Numbered from the stretch's first letter, positions 8,300 through 17,930 are shown. The stretch: DNA of 64,000 nucleotides from Roseiarcus sp963759955 (GCA_963759955.1 CAVXCA010000056.1:310001-374000); one strand, 5' to 3'. Numbers and translations are program-made. Notes: generated from the letters alone by a model not told the origin.

Positions 8300-8698
8300 T
8301 TACGCCGAGCTTGACTTCGGATTTTGCAGCGAGCGTTCGACGAGTTCGGCGAGTTCCTTGCGCTGCTCTTGATCGCGATAGCGCGCGTCGACGCTTTCGC
8401 GCGCCCGATCCGCGAGTTTAGCGCGCGTTCCCTGATCGAGCGCCCGTCGCGTCTGCGCTTCATACTCGGCGGCGGCCACGGCAATCTCCCTTTCCAACGC
8501 ACGAATGCGGCGCATGGCGGCCGCAGCGGGCGCCCCGTAAGCGGCGACGCCGTTCTGCGTCGCGTCCAACATTGCGAGGTGGTTCTCGGTAAGATCGTCA
8601 CGCTCGCGCGCAAGCGCGGTCAGCCGCCAAACCGCGAGCTCATGCATTTGCCTTTGCACCCGCTCGATTTTTTCGAGGGACTCGAGTCGCTTCTTCAT
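8300..8698 (-). CDS. fliJ: FliJ-like flagellar export protein
   Basis: A 132-residue, almost entirely helical and charged protein with a predicted antiparallel coiled coil (RLESLEKIERVQRQMHELAV at the N-terminus, REIAVAAAEYEAQTRRAL in the middle, DQEQRKELAELVERSL at the end). Size and heptad pattern fit FliJ, the stalk of the FliI/FliH export ATPase. It lies three bases after fliR. fliI itself is 20 kb away at 29397, as often seen in rhizobial loci. Sequence identity in FliJ is always low, so the call leans on structure and context. Confidence 0.7.
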   Translation of the reverse strand: MKKRLESLEKIERVQRQMHELAVWRLTALARERDDLTENHLAMLDATQNGVAAYGAPAAAAMRRIRALEREIAVAAAEYEAQTRRALDQGTRAKLADRARESVDARYRDQEQRKELAELVERSLQNPKSSSA

Positions 8699-8701
8699 CG
8701 C

Positions 8702-9490
8702 CTATCCCGAAATGAGCCAGGCCTCGAAACCCGACATGAACTCGCCAAGGAGCGGTTTGATCGAAAAGTACAGCAGCAGCAGCGCGCCAGCGATAATGAA
8801 AGGCGTCGCTGTGTAGAAGATCGCGATCTGCGGAGTCAGGCGGTTGATGACGCTCATCGCCAGATTGACGATGATCGAATAAATGAAGAAGGGCGAGCAC
8901 ACCCGAAGCGCGATGCGAAAGGTCTCGCCGAGCGTCGTGGCCACCTGATGCAGGGAAAATCCCGGATTGAACTCGGCTCCGATCGGTATCGCGCGATACG
9001 AAGCCGCCAGGCCGCGCAGGACTTCCCAATGGGCGTCGGCGATGAAGATCAGCGCCGTCGCCGACAACGACACCAAACTCGCGAGCGGCGGCAGCACTTG
9101 ATTCGGCTCGACGTCGATGCCAAACGGATTGGCCATGCCGAGCATCGTCGACGCTCCCACCAACAGCGTCTCCAGGGCGAGAAAGAATAACCGCCCGAGA
9201 AAGCCGATCAGTCCGCCGATCAATGACTCGACGACGATCAGCCGCAGCACCGGGATCGGGTCGGCGCTGAGCGATCGCAACGGCGCCTGATCGAGAAGCA
9301 GGGGCGTCAGCGAAAGCGTCACCGCCACGGCAATGAACAATCGAATCTGCACCGGTATCTGCCCGCTCGATATTCCCGGCATCAGCATCAGGCAGCCGCC
9401 GATGCGGCAAAAGAGAATGAACGTCGCCAACGTGACGTTGGGATTGAGGATCGCGCCGGCGCCCGCGAATATGTCGTCGCCCGCATTCAC
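8702..9490 (-). CDS. fliR: Flagellar export gate protein FliR
   Basis: A 262-residue inner-membrane protein with about six hydrophobic segments. It opens at GTG 9490, whose G is shared with the flhA stop (TAGTG), so the genes are coupled. The FliR core TLATFILFCRIGGCLMLMPG is at about residues 17-36, and MLGMANPFGIDVEPNQVLPPL lies in the middle. With FliP and FliQ it forms the export pore at the base of the flagellum. Length is normal for the family. The open frame extends far upstream inside flhA in another phase, and that extension is not coding. Confidence 0.9.
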   Translation of the reverse strand: MNAGDDIFAGAGAILNPNVTLATFILFCRIGGCLMLMPGISSGQIPVQIRLFIAVAVTLSLTPLLLDQAPLRSLSADPIPVLRLIVVESLIGGLIGFLGRLFFLALETLLVGASTMLGMANPFGIDVEPNQVLPPLASLVSLSATALIFIADAHWEVLRGLAASYRAIPIGAEFNPGFSLHQVATTLGETFRIALRVCSPFFIYSIIVNLAMSVINRLTPQIAIFYTATPFIIAGALLLLYFSIKPLLGEFMSGFEAWLISG

Positions 9491-11577
9491 TAGGATATTA
9501 CGCCGAGCGACTTCACCTCGAACCCGCGCGCGATCTCGAGTTGCGACAAGACCGGCAACGTCGGGAACATCCGTTCGATGATCATGCGCACATAGGGCCG
9601 CGTCTCGGCGGTGGTGACGAGGGCGAAGAGATGCTTTTCCTCCATGCGTTTGCGGATCGCCGCGGACGCTTCGGCGGCGAATTGCTCCATCAACCTGGGA
9701 TCGATGTCGAATTCGCTCACCTCGCCCTTGGCGTCGCGCTTGAGGCTTTGGTGAAAGACGAGATCCCAGCGATTGCCGAGCCGCAGCACTCGGAGCGCGC
9801 CTTGGTCCTGAATGTCGCCGCAGATCTGTTGCGCCATGCGAACTCGCACATGCTCCACGATCTGTTCGGGACGGCGCACGTGCGGAGCGATCTCGGCGAT
9901 GGCCTCCAGGATCAGGTTCAGGTTGCGGATGGAGACGCGTTCGGCAAGCAGCATTTTGAGCACCGCCTGCAGTCCCGAATAGGAAATCTGCGACGGGCAG
10001 AGATCGTCGATGAGTTTCTTGTATTCCGGCTCCAGCCTGTCGAGCAGCCCGCGCATATCCCGATAGGACAGAAGTTGCGCCAGATTGTTGTGGATCACTT
10101 CGCTCAAGTGCGTCAGCAGCACCGACACCGCATCGATCGGCTTGAACCCCTCTCGTTTGACGTCCTTGATGTAGGCTTGCGAAATTGAAATCGCCTTCAT
10201 ACCGAAAGCCGGCTCGCGTATTTCGTCGCCGGGGACGTTCGGACGTTTGCCGTCGCCGACGATCACCAGGAATTCGCTGACGCGCAATTCCTGCGTCGCG
10301 ACGACCGTGCCGTGGATGCGGATTTGATAGCACTTGGCCGGGGTCTTGATGTCGTCGCTCAGCTTGATCTCCGGCACGACGAAGCCGTATTGCCGGGCGA
10401 ACTTCCGACGCATCTTGGCGACGCGCGAAGCAATCTCGTCGTGCGCGGCCAATAGCGTCGCCGTCAGTTCTTTGCTGAAGCAAAGTTCGATCTCTGCGGA
10501 CCTCAATTGCTCCTTGATCGAGGAGCGCGCCTCAGCGCGGAGCTTTTCCTCGCGGCCGGCCTTTTCGGCCGCCGCAATCGCACGATCCTTGGCCTGTCGC
10601 TGGGGAATGGCGATACCGACAAAGGCCATCAGGCCGCCGAGAAGCGCGAAGGGAAAAAAGGGAAGACCCGGGATCACGCCGAGCACGAACATCAGAAGCG
10701 CCGCCATGAACAGCGCATTGGGATAATTGGAGAGCTGGTCGAGCACCGCCTTGTCGGCGGAGCCGCGCGTGCCGCCCTTGGCGACGAGCATGCCCGCGGC
10801 GAGGGAAATGATCAGCGCCGGGATTTGCGACACCAAGCCGTCGCCGACCGAAAGCTTGGTGAAGATGTCCGCCGCGGTGGATAATCCCAGCCCGTGCCGG
10901 GTGACGCCGATGACGATGCCGCCGAAGATGTTGACCGCGAGAATGATGAGGCCGGCGATCGCGTCGCCGCGCACGAATTTCGACGCGCCGTCCATCGAAC
11001 CGAAGAACGCGCTTTCTTCCTCGAGTTCGCGACGGCGCTGCTGGGCGACCTTCTCGTCGATGAGGCCAGCCGACAGGTCGGCGTCGATCGCCATCTGCTT
11101 GCCGGGAATGGCGTCGAGCGTAAACCTCGCGCCGACTTCCGCGATGCGGGTCGCACCCTTGGTGATGACCAAGAAGTTGATGATTACGAGGATGAGAAAG
11201 ACGATGATGCCGATGACGAAGTCGCCGCCCATCACCAGGCTGGCGAATCCGCCGATGATGTAGCCGGCGGCGGTCGTCCCTTGAGCCCCGTGCGCCAAAA
11301 TGAGCCGCGTCGTCGAGATGTTGAGCGCGAGCCTAAGGATGGTCGCTACAAGCAGAACGGTGGGAAAGGCGGAAAATTCGAGCGGCTTATGGATCCACAA
11401 CGCGACCATCAAGATCAACACGGAGAGCGCGATCGACAGCGCGAGGCCGAGATCGATCATCATCGCCGGCACCGGCAGGAAGAACAGGCACAGGATCAGC
11501 ACGATGGCGGCCGCAAAGCCGACGTCCTTGCCGCCGCGACCGATTGCCGGCTCCAACGCCGCCGTCGTCAATGACAT
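9490..11577 (-). CDS. flhA: Flagellar export gate protein FlhA
   Basis: A 695-residue protein. The N-terminal half has about eight membrane segments, starting with GFAAAIVLILCLFFLPVPAM. The conserved cytoplasmic loop region TKGATRIAEVGARFTLDAIPG and the following DADLSAGLIDEKVAQQRR carry the FHIPEP-type signature. The C-terminal half is the soluble chaperone-docking domain. I start at the ATG at 11577 (MSLTTAALEP); the frame is open 63 bases further, but that part lacks family features. It works with FlhB and FliPQR and is coupled to fliR. About 190 bp without a gene separate it from fliQ. Confidence 0.93.
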   Translation of the reverse strand: MSLTTAALEPAIGRGGKDVGFAAAIVLILCLFFLPVPAMMIDLGLALSIALSVLILMVALWIHKPLEFSAFPTVLLVATILRLALNISTTRLILAHGAQGTTAAGYIIGGFASLVMGGDFVIGIIVFLILVIINFLVITKGATRIAEVGARFTLDAIPGKQMAIDADLSAGLIDEKVAQQRRRELEEESAFFGSMDGASKFVRGDAIAGLIILAVNIFGGIVIGVTRHGLGLSTAADIFTKLSVGDGLVSQIPALIISLAAGMLVAKGGTRGSADKAVLDQLSNYPNALFMAALLMFVLGVIPGLPFFPFALLGGLMAFVGIAIPQRQAKDRAIAAAEKAGREEKLRAEARSSIKEQLRSAEIELCFSKELTATLLAAHDEIASRVAKMRRKFARQYGFVVPEIKLSDDIKTPAKCYQIRIHGTVVATQELRVSEFLVIVGDGKRPNVPGDEIREPAFGMKAISISQAYIKDVKREGFKPIDAVSVLLTHLSEVIHNNLAQLLSYRDMRGLLDRLEPEYKKLIDDLCPSQISYSGLQAVLKMLLAERVSIRNLNLILEAIAEIAPHVRRPEQIVEHVRVRMAQQICGDIQDQGALRVLRLGNRWDLVFHQSLKRDAKGEVSEFDIDPRLMEQFAAEASAAIRKRMEEKHLFALVTTAETRPYVRMIIERMFPTLPVLSQLEIARGFEVKSLGVIS

Positions 11578-11769
11578 TGCGGTTTTTCTCCCATGCGCCG
11601 CGGCGACAATGACGGCCAAACCTTGCGCGGGTCTCGCCAATCGCGCACGGCGCCGTCGACAGGGGTCGCCAACGACGCGAACGTTCGCAGCGGCGAGCGC
11701 TCGCCGGCGGACGCGCGCACGCGCGCCTAGTCGGCGGCGTCGCGCGCGGCGCGGCCGACTTAGCCTCGG

Positions 11770-12042
11770 TTACTGGCCGAATCCGTGCTCGATATGCGAG
11801 TAGATATTTTCCGTGAAGACGTAGAATTGTCCGCCGATGAACGACGCGGTGAGACTGACGACGGCAAACACCGCCACAATCTTCGGCACGAAGGTCAGGG
11901 TCATTTCCTGGATCTGCGTCAGCGCCTGCAGAAGCGCGATCACGATGCCGACGACCATCGCGGCGCCGATCGCCGGGCCGGCGCCGACGATGATCATCCA
12001 GATCGCCGACTGAATGACGTCGAGCGCATCGCCCTGATTCAT
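11770..12042 (-). CDS. fliQ: Flagellar export gate protein FliQ
   Basis: A 90-residue protein with two membrane helices (IWMIIVGAGPAIGAAMVVGIV and IVAVFAVVSLTASFIGGQFY) joined by a loop with ALTQIQEMTLTFVPK, the FliQ signature. It is a core export-gate subunit, several copies per pore. Its ATG overlaps the flgD stop by four bases (ATGA), so flgD-fliQ translation is coupled. Length is typical. Confidence 0.92.
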   Translation of the reverse strand: MNQGDALDVIQSAIWMIIVGAGPAIGAAMVVGIVIALLQALTQIQEMTLTFVPKIVAVFAVVSLTASFIGGQFYVFTENIYSHIEHGFGQ

Positions 12043-12455
12043 TGCACGTTCGCGCCGTTGGCGAACGGGATCGTGTTTCCGTCGGTGAGAGTTGCGGTGG
12101 CGGCCCCGGCGGAGGTGACGTCGACCGACTGCACCTGACCCGACGTCGACCCGTCCGACGAAGTCATCGTGGACCCGACAGCCAGTTCCGCTTGGGTCAA
12201 CGAGCTAGAGGTCAACAGGGAGGCGAGAGTCGTGTTGGTCTGGACGGCCTGTCCGACCTGGGAGATCGTCGCCAATTGGCTGACCATCGCCGTTGGGTCC
12301 ATCGGTTGCGTCGGATCCTGGTTCTTCAGTTCCGCCATGAGAAGGGTGAGAAACGAATTGTAGCTCAGCGAGGGCGTCGCGGACGCCGTCGACGTCGTCG
12401 ACGATGACGATGTTGTGGCGCTCGAGACGCCGGAGGTGGCGGAGACGGCGGTCAT
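12039..12455 (-). CDS. flgD: Hook-capping protein FlgD
   Basis: A 138-residue protein. After a Ser/Thr-rich N-terminus, LSYNSFLTLLMAELKNQDPTQPMDPT (stated in two parts: LSYNSFLTLLMAEL, KNQDPTQPMDPT) at about residues 29-54 is the FlgD signature. It is short because it lacks the tudor and Fn3-like domains of the enterobacterial protein, as is usual in Rhizobiales. It caps the growing hook and is shed when FlgK arrives. Gene order flaF-flbT-flgD-fliQ-flhA-fliR is the rhizobial arrangement. Confidence 0.9.
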   Translation of the reverse strand: MTAVSATSGVSSATTSSSSTTSTASATPSLSYNSFLTLLMAELKNQDPTQPMDPTAMVSQLATISQVGQAVQTNTTLASLLTSSSLTQAELAVGSTMTSSDGSTSGQVQSVDVTSAGAATATLTDGNTIPFANGANVQ

Positions 12456-12466
12456 GGTCGGTCCTT

Positions 12467-12877
12467 TCAGGCTGCGTGCGACTTGGCGGGCGCCGCGGCG
12501 GGAAACATTTCCCGCTCTTCGAGCGGAAACAGAGCCCGCAACGCTTTCAACGCTTCAAAATTGCGCGAACGGTCGATTTGTTCGGAGATCGCCTTGAGGC
12601 CGGCGATGATCGCGGGATTCTCGAACGCCATCAACGCCGAGCCGATGAGTCTGCGCGACAGGCCGGTCGCCGCCGTCGTGGCCCCGGGATCCATCAGCAT
12701 GACCTGGACGGCGAAATAGATCTGGCGAAGCGGCGTCGTCGCCTGATCCGCCTGCATGACATGGTTCTCCAGCAGGAAGGTCACATCGTTCAGCAACTCG
12801 ATCGTCGCCTTGCGGTCGACTCGGATGACGGCGCCGTTGATGTAGAGCTTTTCGCCAGCACGCAGCGTGATGTTCAT
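12467..12877 (-). CDS. flbT: Flagellin post-transcriptional regulator FlbT
   Basis: A 136-residue cytoplasmic protein beginning MNITLRAGEKLYINGAVIRV, with LLENHVMQADQATTPLRQIY near residue 35, both typical of FlbT. In Caulobacter FlbT acts on the 5' untranslated region of flagellin mRNA and promotes its decay until the hook is done; in other alphaproteobacteria it may act positively. It sits next to flaF, its usual partner. The only flagellin gene is 28 kb away at 40970, with a roughly 100-400 bp leader region where it could act. Confidence 0.92.
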   Translation of the reverse strand: MNITLRAGEKLYINGAVIRVDRKATIELLNDVTFLLENHVMQADQATTPLRQIYFAVQVMLMDPGATTAATGLSRRLIGSALMAFENPAIIAGLKAISEQIDRSRNFEALKALRALFPLEEREMFPAAAPAKSHAA

Positions 12878-12884
12878 AAAGTCC

Positions 12885-13232
12885 TCATTTCAAGCCGTCG
12901 CGAATGATCTCGTTGATTTCGATCATGGGGGTCAGATCGTTGGTTTGGCCGGTGCGTACGCGATCGATCTCCTTGTTCATCCAGACGCCGATCGAAACGA
13001 GCGCGGCCCGCAATTGCCCGGGCAATTCGTTTTCGGGGTTTCGCAGGTCGTCCAGAAAGATCGCCCATAGGCTGCGCAGATAGAACAGCGCCTCGACGAC
13101 TTCGCGCGTGCCGGGCCCGCGGTCGCGGGCGGCGCACAAGAGAGCGATGACCCGATCCATGGCCCGACGCTCGTGCGCGCGCATGACTTGCGGCGATTCC
13201 TCGATAACCTCGTTGTAGGAAAATTCGTACAT
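12885..13232 (-). CDS. flaF: Flagellin synthesis regulator FlaF
   Basis: A 115-residue helical protein containing ERRAMDRVIALLCAARDRG and LRSLWAIFLDDLRNPENELP, the FlaF hallmarks. I place the start at ATG 13232 (MYEFSYNEV) because GGGA stands six bases upstream; a TTG four codons earlier is less likely. FlaF is needed for flagellin translation or secretion in alphaproteobacteria and works opposite FlbT, encoded seven bases downstream. Confidence 0.9.
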   Translation of the reverse strand: MYEFSYNEVIEESPQVMRAHERRAMDRVIALLCAARDRGPGTREVVEALFYLRSLWAIFLDDLRNPENELPGQLRAALVSIGVWMNKEIDRVRTGQTNDLTPMIEINEIIRDGLK

Positions 13233-13247
13233 CGGCGATCCCAACGG

Positions 13248-14306
13248 CTAGGTAGGAATATATTGGGCGAGGCTCAACTTCTGCAGTTGCGCCGTAAGTT
13301 GGTAAGCGGTCTGCAGTTGCGTCGACAGCGTATTGAGCTTCGTGGCGATAGTGGCAGAATTGACGTTGTCGAGATTGCCGATCTGGGTTTCCAGAATCGT
13401 CATCTGCGAGGACATGGAGCTGTTGGCGTCGGTGACGCGCTGCAGCGATGCGCCGACGCCGGCTTCGGTCTCCGTTATCGAGGTCATCCCTTGCGTGATC
13501 ATCGAGTTCGCGCTGGAGGCGACCGCCTGCTGCGCGGCGGAACTCAGTTGCGAGCCTCCGAACTCGGCGAGCATCGCGTAGCCCTGCGCAAGTTGCTGGA
13601 ACCCAGTCTGGTTGGCGTTCGTCGAGGTGTCGATGGTCTCGCCGGGCGCAATCTGCGCGCTTGTGTTGACGCTCGAGGCCGACGACCAGTTGCTTGTCCA
13701 GTTCGCGCCGCTGAATTGGTCGGCGAACGCGCCGCTCAGAAAACTCTGCATTTGCGAGGCCGTAATCGTCGAGGCGGCCGCGTCGGTCGGCAGACAGCCA
13801 AACGCCGTCTGAAACGCCGCATCGATCGCGGTCTTGGCGGCCGACGTCGTCGAGGAGAAATAGTCGGCCATTGGCGCGACGCTGGAGTTTATGCCGCCGA
13901 AGACATATTGACCGTTCGACGTCGCGTTGGTCATGGCGGTCAGCGATTGCAACGCGTTGGCTCCGAGACTTTGCAACGTCGCCCCCGAATTGACTTCGGT
14001 CGAGGTCCACGACGTCAAGCTCTGCACCACGCTTTGCGCGCCGGAGCGAATCGAGTCGAGGGCGGCCTGCGATGTCTTCAGGCTCGTCGTGACGAGACCG
14101 TTGCCGCTGGTCAGCGTCTGCAGGAGTTCGTTCTGGTTCTTGAGCGATAATTCGTAGCCCGACTGGTCTCCCAGTTGCAGTCCGAGGTCAGCGTATTGGC
14201 CGGTCGACGATTCCACTTCGAGGGCAGTGAGCTGCGATTGCGTCTGCGCAATCGAAGGCAGCAGCGCGGTCCCGAGATAGCTTGTCGATACGAATGCTGT
14301 GGTCAT
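13248..14306 (-). CDS. flgL: Hook-filament junction protein FlgL
   Basis: A 352-residue flagellin-like axial protein. The N-terminus (VSTSYLGTALLPSIAQTQSQL) and C-terminus (LNTLSTQLQTAYQLTAQLQKL) are the paired helices that build the D0/D1 core. The middle is variable and Ser/Thr/Ala-rich. It joins the hook to the filament together with FlgK, encoded just upstream. The intergenic gap to flgK is five bases and to flaF about 15. No cysteine-rich or unusual insert was seen. Confidence 0.85.
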   Translation of the reverse strand: MTTAFVSTSYLGTALLPSIAQTQSQLTALEVESSTGQYADLGLQLGDQSGYELSLKNQNELLQTLTSGNGLVTTSLKTSQAALDSIRSGAQSVVQSLTSWTSTEVNSGATLQSLGANALQSLTAMTNATSNGQYVFGGINSSVAPMADYFSSTTSAAKTAIDAAFQTAFGCLPTDAAASTITASQMQSFLSGAFADQFSGANWTSNWSSASSVNTSAQIAPGETIDTSTNANQTGFQQLAQGYAMLAEFGGSQLSSAAQQAVASSANSMITQGMTSITETEAGVGASLQRVTDANSSMSSQMTILETQIGNLDNVNSATIATKLNTLSTQLQTAYQLTAQLQKLSLAQYIPT

Positions 14307-14311
14307 GGTCG

Positions 14312-15802
14312 TCAGACCGCGTTGAGGAGCGCGGTGAACATCGCGTTGACCGTCGTCAGCAATTTAGCGGTCGTGGTGTACGAATTCTCGATGTTCAACA
14401 TGTTCGTCATTTCCGTGTCGAGATTCACCCCAGTCGCATTGGAAAGCGCCGAGGTCGCTTGCGCGGCCACCGAGTTTTGATAATCGACCTGATTGCTCGC
14501 TTGCTGGTTTTGGGCCTGCAGCCAGCTCACTGACGCGTTGGCGTAGTCGCTGAGGCTGTCGGACGAGCCTAAGCCGGCGCCAGGGTCGAACGACTGCGTC
14601 GCCGTCGTCGCCCCGATCATCTGTTGGATTCGGCCGGTGTAGCTCGCTGCGCCGGTGGTGTTGTAACTGTAGTTGGAGCCGTTGATCCCGCCGTTCTGCA
14701 GCAAAGAGACGTCGCCGCCTTGCGTAGGGTCGACGGCTGGATTGACCTCGATGGAGGCCGCCAGGCCCGTCATGGCGGTTGTCGTGGGCAGGCCGGTCGC
14801 GCCGGAATAGGTGAACAATCCGGGCAGCGAGGGCAGGCCCGACCCCGACTGATCGGTTTCGGCGAAAGCATTGACGAGACCGCCGGCGATTTGATCGAGC
14901 TGCGCCTGGTATTCCGGCGCGACCGTGTCGCGCAGATTCGCCAAGCCGGCGAGCGCCCCGGACTGAATTGGCATCGGCGACGAGGCGCCGGTGATCGGCA
15001 CGCCGTCGACGGTCACGGCGTTGCCGGTCGTGCTCGCGGTGTAGGTCGTCGTCGGGGTGAAGGACACTGTTTGCGTTGTGACGTTGAACAACGTCACGCC
15101 GCTGTCGGTGTAAATCGACGTCGAGCCGTTTGGGTTGGCGACGGTCGTGATGCCGATCTGCTGGGAAAGCTGGGTCAGAATCGAATCGCGGCTGTCCTCG
15201 GCGCTACTGACGTTGGCGCCCGTCGCCAAGCCGCTGACGATCGTCGAATTGACCTGCGAGAATTGACCGAGCAGCGAATTGATGGTGGCGACGGACGAAG
15301 CCATGTCCGAGTTGGCCTGCTCGCGCACCTGCTGAACCGCCGTAGAGCCGGCGTTCAGCGACGAAGCGAGGTTGGAGGCGGCGGTGACGACGGCCTGGCC
15401 GACCACGGCATTGGTCGGCGAGGCCTCGTACGTCGTCAGCGCGTCCTGCAAATTCGCCAGCATCGCCGAGGGCGAATTCCCGTTCTGCGTCGCCCCGGAG
15501 GCGGAGGTGCTGGAGGCGCTGTCGCTGACCGTCTGCGCCAGCGTCGCCAACCCATTGGCCAACGCTTGCTCGCTCGCCGCCTGCGAGGTCGATGTGTTGA
15601 CCTGTTCCAGCAGCGCGGCGTTGGCCTCGCGCGTGACCGAGGCGACGTCCGAGCCGCCGTAGGAATTTGTGAGGACGTTGGCGATTTCGCGCGAATAGCC
15701 GGGCGTGCTGGCGTTCGAGATATTGCTCGAGATGACCGCCGACTGCCCCGCGGTCGAAAGGAACGCGGAGTTGATGATGTTGTACGCTGCGGACAAGCTC
15801 AT
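14312..15802 (-). CDS. flgK: Hook-filament junction protein FlgK
   Basis: A 496-residue axial protein. It opens with LSAAYNIINSAFLSTAGQSAVISSNISNASTPGYSRE (read here as two parts around residues 3-38), holding the SNISNASTPGYSRE rod/hook-family motif, and ends with a helix LLTTVNAMFTALLNAV. It is the first junction protein, laid on the hook before FlgL. Stop and start codons of flgK and flgL are close enough for coupling. The long central domain is rich in Ser, Thr and Ala, common in this genome's axial proteins. Confidence 0.88.
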   Translation of the reverse strand: MSLSAAYNIINSAFLSTAGQSAVISSNISNASTPGYSREIANVLTNSYGGSDVASVTREANAALLEQVNTSTSQAASEQALANGLATLAQTVSDSASSTSASGATQNGNSPSAMLANLQDALTTYEASPTNAVVGQAVVTAASNLASSLNAGSTAVQQVREQANSDMASSVATINSLLGQFSQVNSTIVSGLATGANVSSAEDSRDSILTQLSQQIGITTVANPNGSTSIYTDSGVTLFNVTTQTVSFTPTTTYTASTTGNAVTVDGVPITGASSPMPIQSGALAGLANLRDTVAPEYQAQLDQIAGGLVNAFAETDQSGSGLPSLPGLFTYSGATGLPTTTAMTGLAASIEVNPAVDPTQGGDVSLLQNGGINGSNYSYNTTGAASYTGRIQQMIGATTATQSFDPGAGLGSSDSLSDYANASVSWLQAQNQQASNQVDYQNSVAAQATSALSNATGVNLDTEMTNMLNIENSYTTTAKLLTTVNAMFTALLNAV

Positions 15803-15832
15803 CGCGCGATCCTGGAAGGACGTTGGATTGGG

Positions 15833-17116
15833 TTACGCTTTCAAGCCGTTGAGAATCTGCAGGAGGTCCGCGCCGGTTTGGAACACCTTGGAATTGGCCT
15901 GATAGGCGCTCTGAGCCTCGATCATCTGCGTCAGCTCGGTGGCCAGATCCACAGTCGAGTTTTCGAGAGAAGAGGAGACGATCGTGCCGAGGCCGCCTGT
16001 TCCAGCGGTTCCGTACACGATCGAGCCGGAGTCCTGGTTGGCCTGATAGACGTTGCCATTGAGCGAGGTCAGATTGTCCGGGCTCGCCACGTTGGCCAAC
16101 GGAATGTCGTAGGCGGCATTGGAAGCGCCGTCGCTGTACTGGAAATCGAGCGTGCCGTTTGAGCTGATCGTCACCCCCTTCAAGCTGCTCGGCGCATTGC
16201 CGTTGGTCGTGTTGGTGTTGACGCTGAAACTCGACGCCAGCTGGGTCGTCCCGCTGACGTCGAGGGCCAACGTTTGGCCATTGGGAATCGGAATGTTGAA
16301 AGGCGAGCCGCTCGTCAAAGTTCCCGATGTCGGGCTGAAATACAGCGTTTCCGTCGCCAAGGGCGTGGCGGCCGTAGCCGTCGCCGTGTAAGGGAAGCCG
16401 CCGCCCGCAGCCGCAGTGGAGGCGTCGTAAGCGGTGACTTGCCAGCTGTCCTGGCCCGCATTCGGCTGGCCCGCGGGCACTACACCGGTATTCGTCAAAT
16501 ACACGTTGATCGTGTGGGCGCCGCCCAAGTTATCGTAGGCGGTGACCGAGGTCTCGTCGGTGTAGCTCACAAGCGCCGCGGAGGGGTTGGCCGAGGGCAG
16601 ATCGGCCGCGGTGGCGACCGCTGTCGCCGTCGAGGGCAGGTTCACCGACAGCGTGCCGGCGGTCGTCGCCGTCGGCAAGTCGCCCGATGCGGTGACATTG
16701 ACTTTTTCGGTGGGAACCGCATCCGCTTGGCCGCTGGCGGCGGTGTTGCCCATCAAGTAGTAGCCGGCCGAATTGACGAGATTGCCCTCCGCGTCGGGCA
16801 CGAACGAGCCGTTCCGGGTGAGATAGAGCGCGCCGCTCGAATCGGAGACGACGAAGTAGCCGTTGCCTTGAATCGCGAGGTCCGTCGTGGTCGAAGTGCC
16901 GACGACCGAGCCTTGCAGCGAATTGAGCGAGCGCAGGGTCGTCGTGACGCCGGCGAGGCTGTCGGCGCCGCCGCCAGTCTGATCGACCAACGTCGAAAAC
17001 TCCGTTTCGGCGTTCTTGTAGCCAGTGGTGTTGGCGTTGGAGACGTTCTGCGAAATGCTCGAAAGCCAGTTCGTGTTCGCCAACATGCCGGAAACGGCGG
17101 TGCCCATCATACTCAT
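15833..17116 (-). CDS. flgE: Flagellar hook protein FlgE
   Basis: A 427-residue hook subunit. The N-terminal helix ends in SISQNVSNANTTGYKNAETEF (about residues 20-40). DLAIQGNGYFVVSD and YLTRNGSFVPDAEGNLVNSAG mark the FlgE/F/G core around residue 85-115, and the C-terminus ends TELTQMIEAQSAYQANSKVF. The order fliP-flgE-flgK-flgL follows rhizobial synteny. In related bacteria the hook length is set by FliK (33996-35681). Two closely spaced ATG codons (17116 and 17110) could serve as start. Confidence 0.9.
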   Translation of the reverse strand: MSMMGTAVSGMLANTNWLSSISQNVSNANTTGYKNAETEFSTLVDQTGGGADSLAGVTTTLRSLNSLQGSVVGTSTTTDLAIQGNGYFVVSDSSGALYLTRNGSFVPDAEGNLVNSAGYYLMGNTAASGQADAVPTEKVNVTASGDLPTATTAGTLSVNLPSTATAVATAADLPSANPSAALVSYTDETSVTAYDNLGGAHTINVYLTNTGVVPAGQPNAGQDSWQVTAYDASTAAAGGGFPYTATATAATPLATETLYFSPTSGTLTSGSPFNIPIPNGQTLALDVSGTTQLASSFSVNTNTTNGNAPSSLKGVTISSNGTLDFQYSDGASNAAYDIPLANVASPDNLTSLNGNVYQANQDSGSIVYGTAGTGGLGTIVSSSLENSTVDLATELTQMIEAQSAYQANSKVFQTGADLLQILNGLKA

Positions 17117-17195
17117 CGATCGGTCCCCTCGGGGTTTATCCGTTCCAATTTGCGATCGTTCCCTTGCGCGAAGCTGATTGCGCCGAACGATGCCG

Positions 17196-17930
17196 TTAAT
17201 TGACCGATCGCACCAGGCTGCCGATCAGCAGATTCCAGCCGTCGACCAGCACAAAGAACAAGAGCTTCACGGGCAACGAGATGACCGACGGCGGCAACAT
17301 CATCATGCCCATCGACATCGTGAGCGCGGCGACGATCATGTCGATGACCAAGAACGGCAAGACGATCAGGAACCCGATCTCGAAACCCCGACGCAGCTCG
17401 GAAATCATGAAAGCAGGGATGAGAATCCGCAGGTCGATCGTCGAGCGATCCTTGATTTGGAAATTGCCTTTCGACAGATCTTCGAACAGCGCGATATCCT
17501 TCTCGCGAACCTGAGCGAGCATGAACTCGCGAAACGGCTGGGTGATCGCGCCGTAAGCCTCCTGCTGGCTGATCGTGTTGTCCATCAGCGGCTTGAGGCC
17601 GTTCTGCCATGCCTTGTCGAACGTCGGCGCCATGACGAAGAACGTCATGAACAGCGACAGGCTGATCAGCACGAGATTGGCCGGCGTGCTCTGCAATCCC
17701 AATCCCGACCTTAGAAAAGAGAGCGCGACGGTGAACCGGGTAAAACTCGTGACCATGATCAGCAGACCGGGCGCCACCGACAGAACGGTCAGGATCGCGA
17801 CCATTTGAATGATGCGCGCGGTCGTCGACGCGCCGCCGCTCGGAATCAGCGCGCCGAGATCGACGGTCTGGGCGCTGGCGGCCGAAGCGGTGAGGACGAG
17901 CGCTAGCGCGGCGACCGTTGCGCGTCTCAT
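17196..17930 (-). CDS. fliP: Flagellar export pore protein FliP
   Basis: A 244-residue protein with a cleavable signal peptide (MRRATVAALALVLTASAASA) followed by four hydrophobic segments. SFTRFTVALSFLRSGLGLQS and the C-terminal FLVIDMIVAALTMSMGMMML are FliP signatures. Five copies with FliR and FliQ form the gate. Its ATG overlaps the fliL stop by four bases. fliO, often upstream of fliP elsewhere, is not present in this window. Confidence 0.93.
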   Translation of the reverse strand: MRRATVAALALVLTASAASAQTVDLGALIPSGGASTTARIIQMVAILTVLSVAPGLLIMVTSFTRFTVALSFLRSGLGLQSTPANLVLISLSLFMTFFVMAPTFDKAWQNGLKPLMDNTISQQEAYGAITQPFREFMLAQVREKDIALFEDLSKGNFQIKDRSTIDLRILIPAFMISELRRGFEIGFLIVLPFLVIDMIVAALTMSMGMMMLPPSVISLPVKLLFFVLVDGWNLLIGSLVRSVN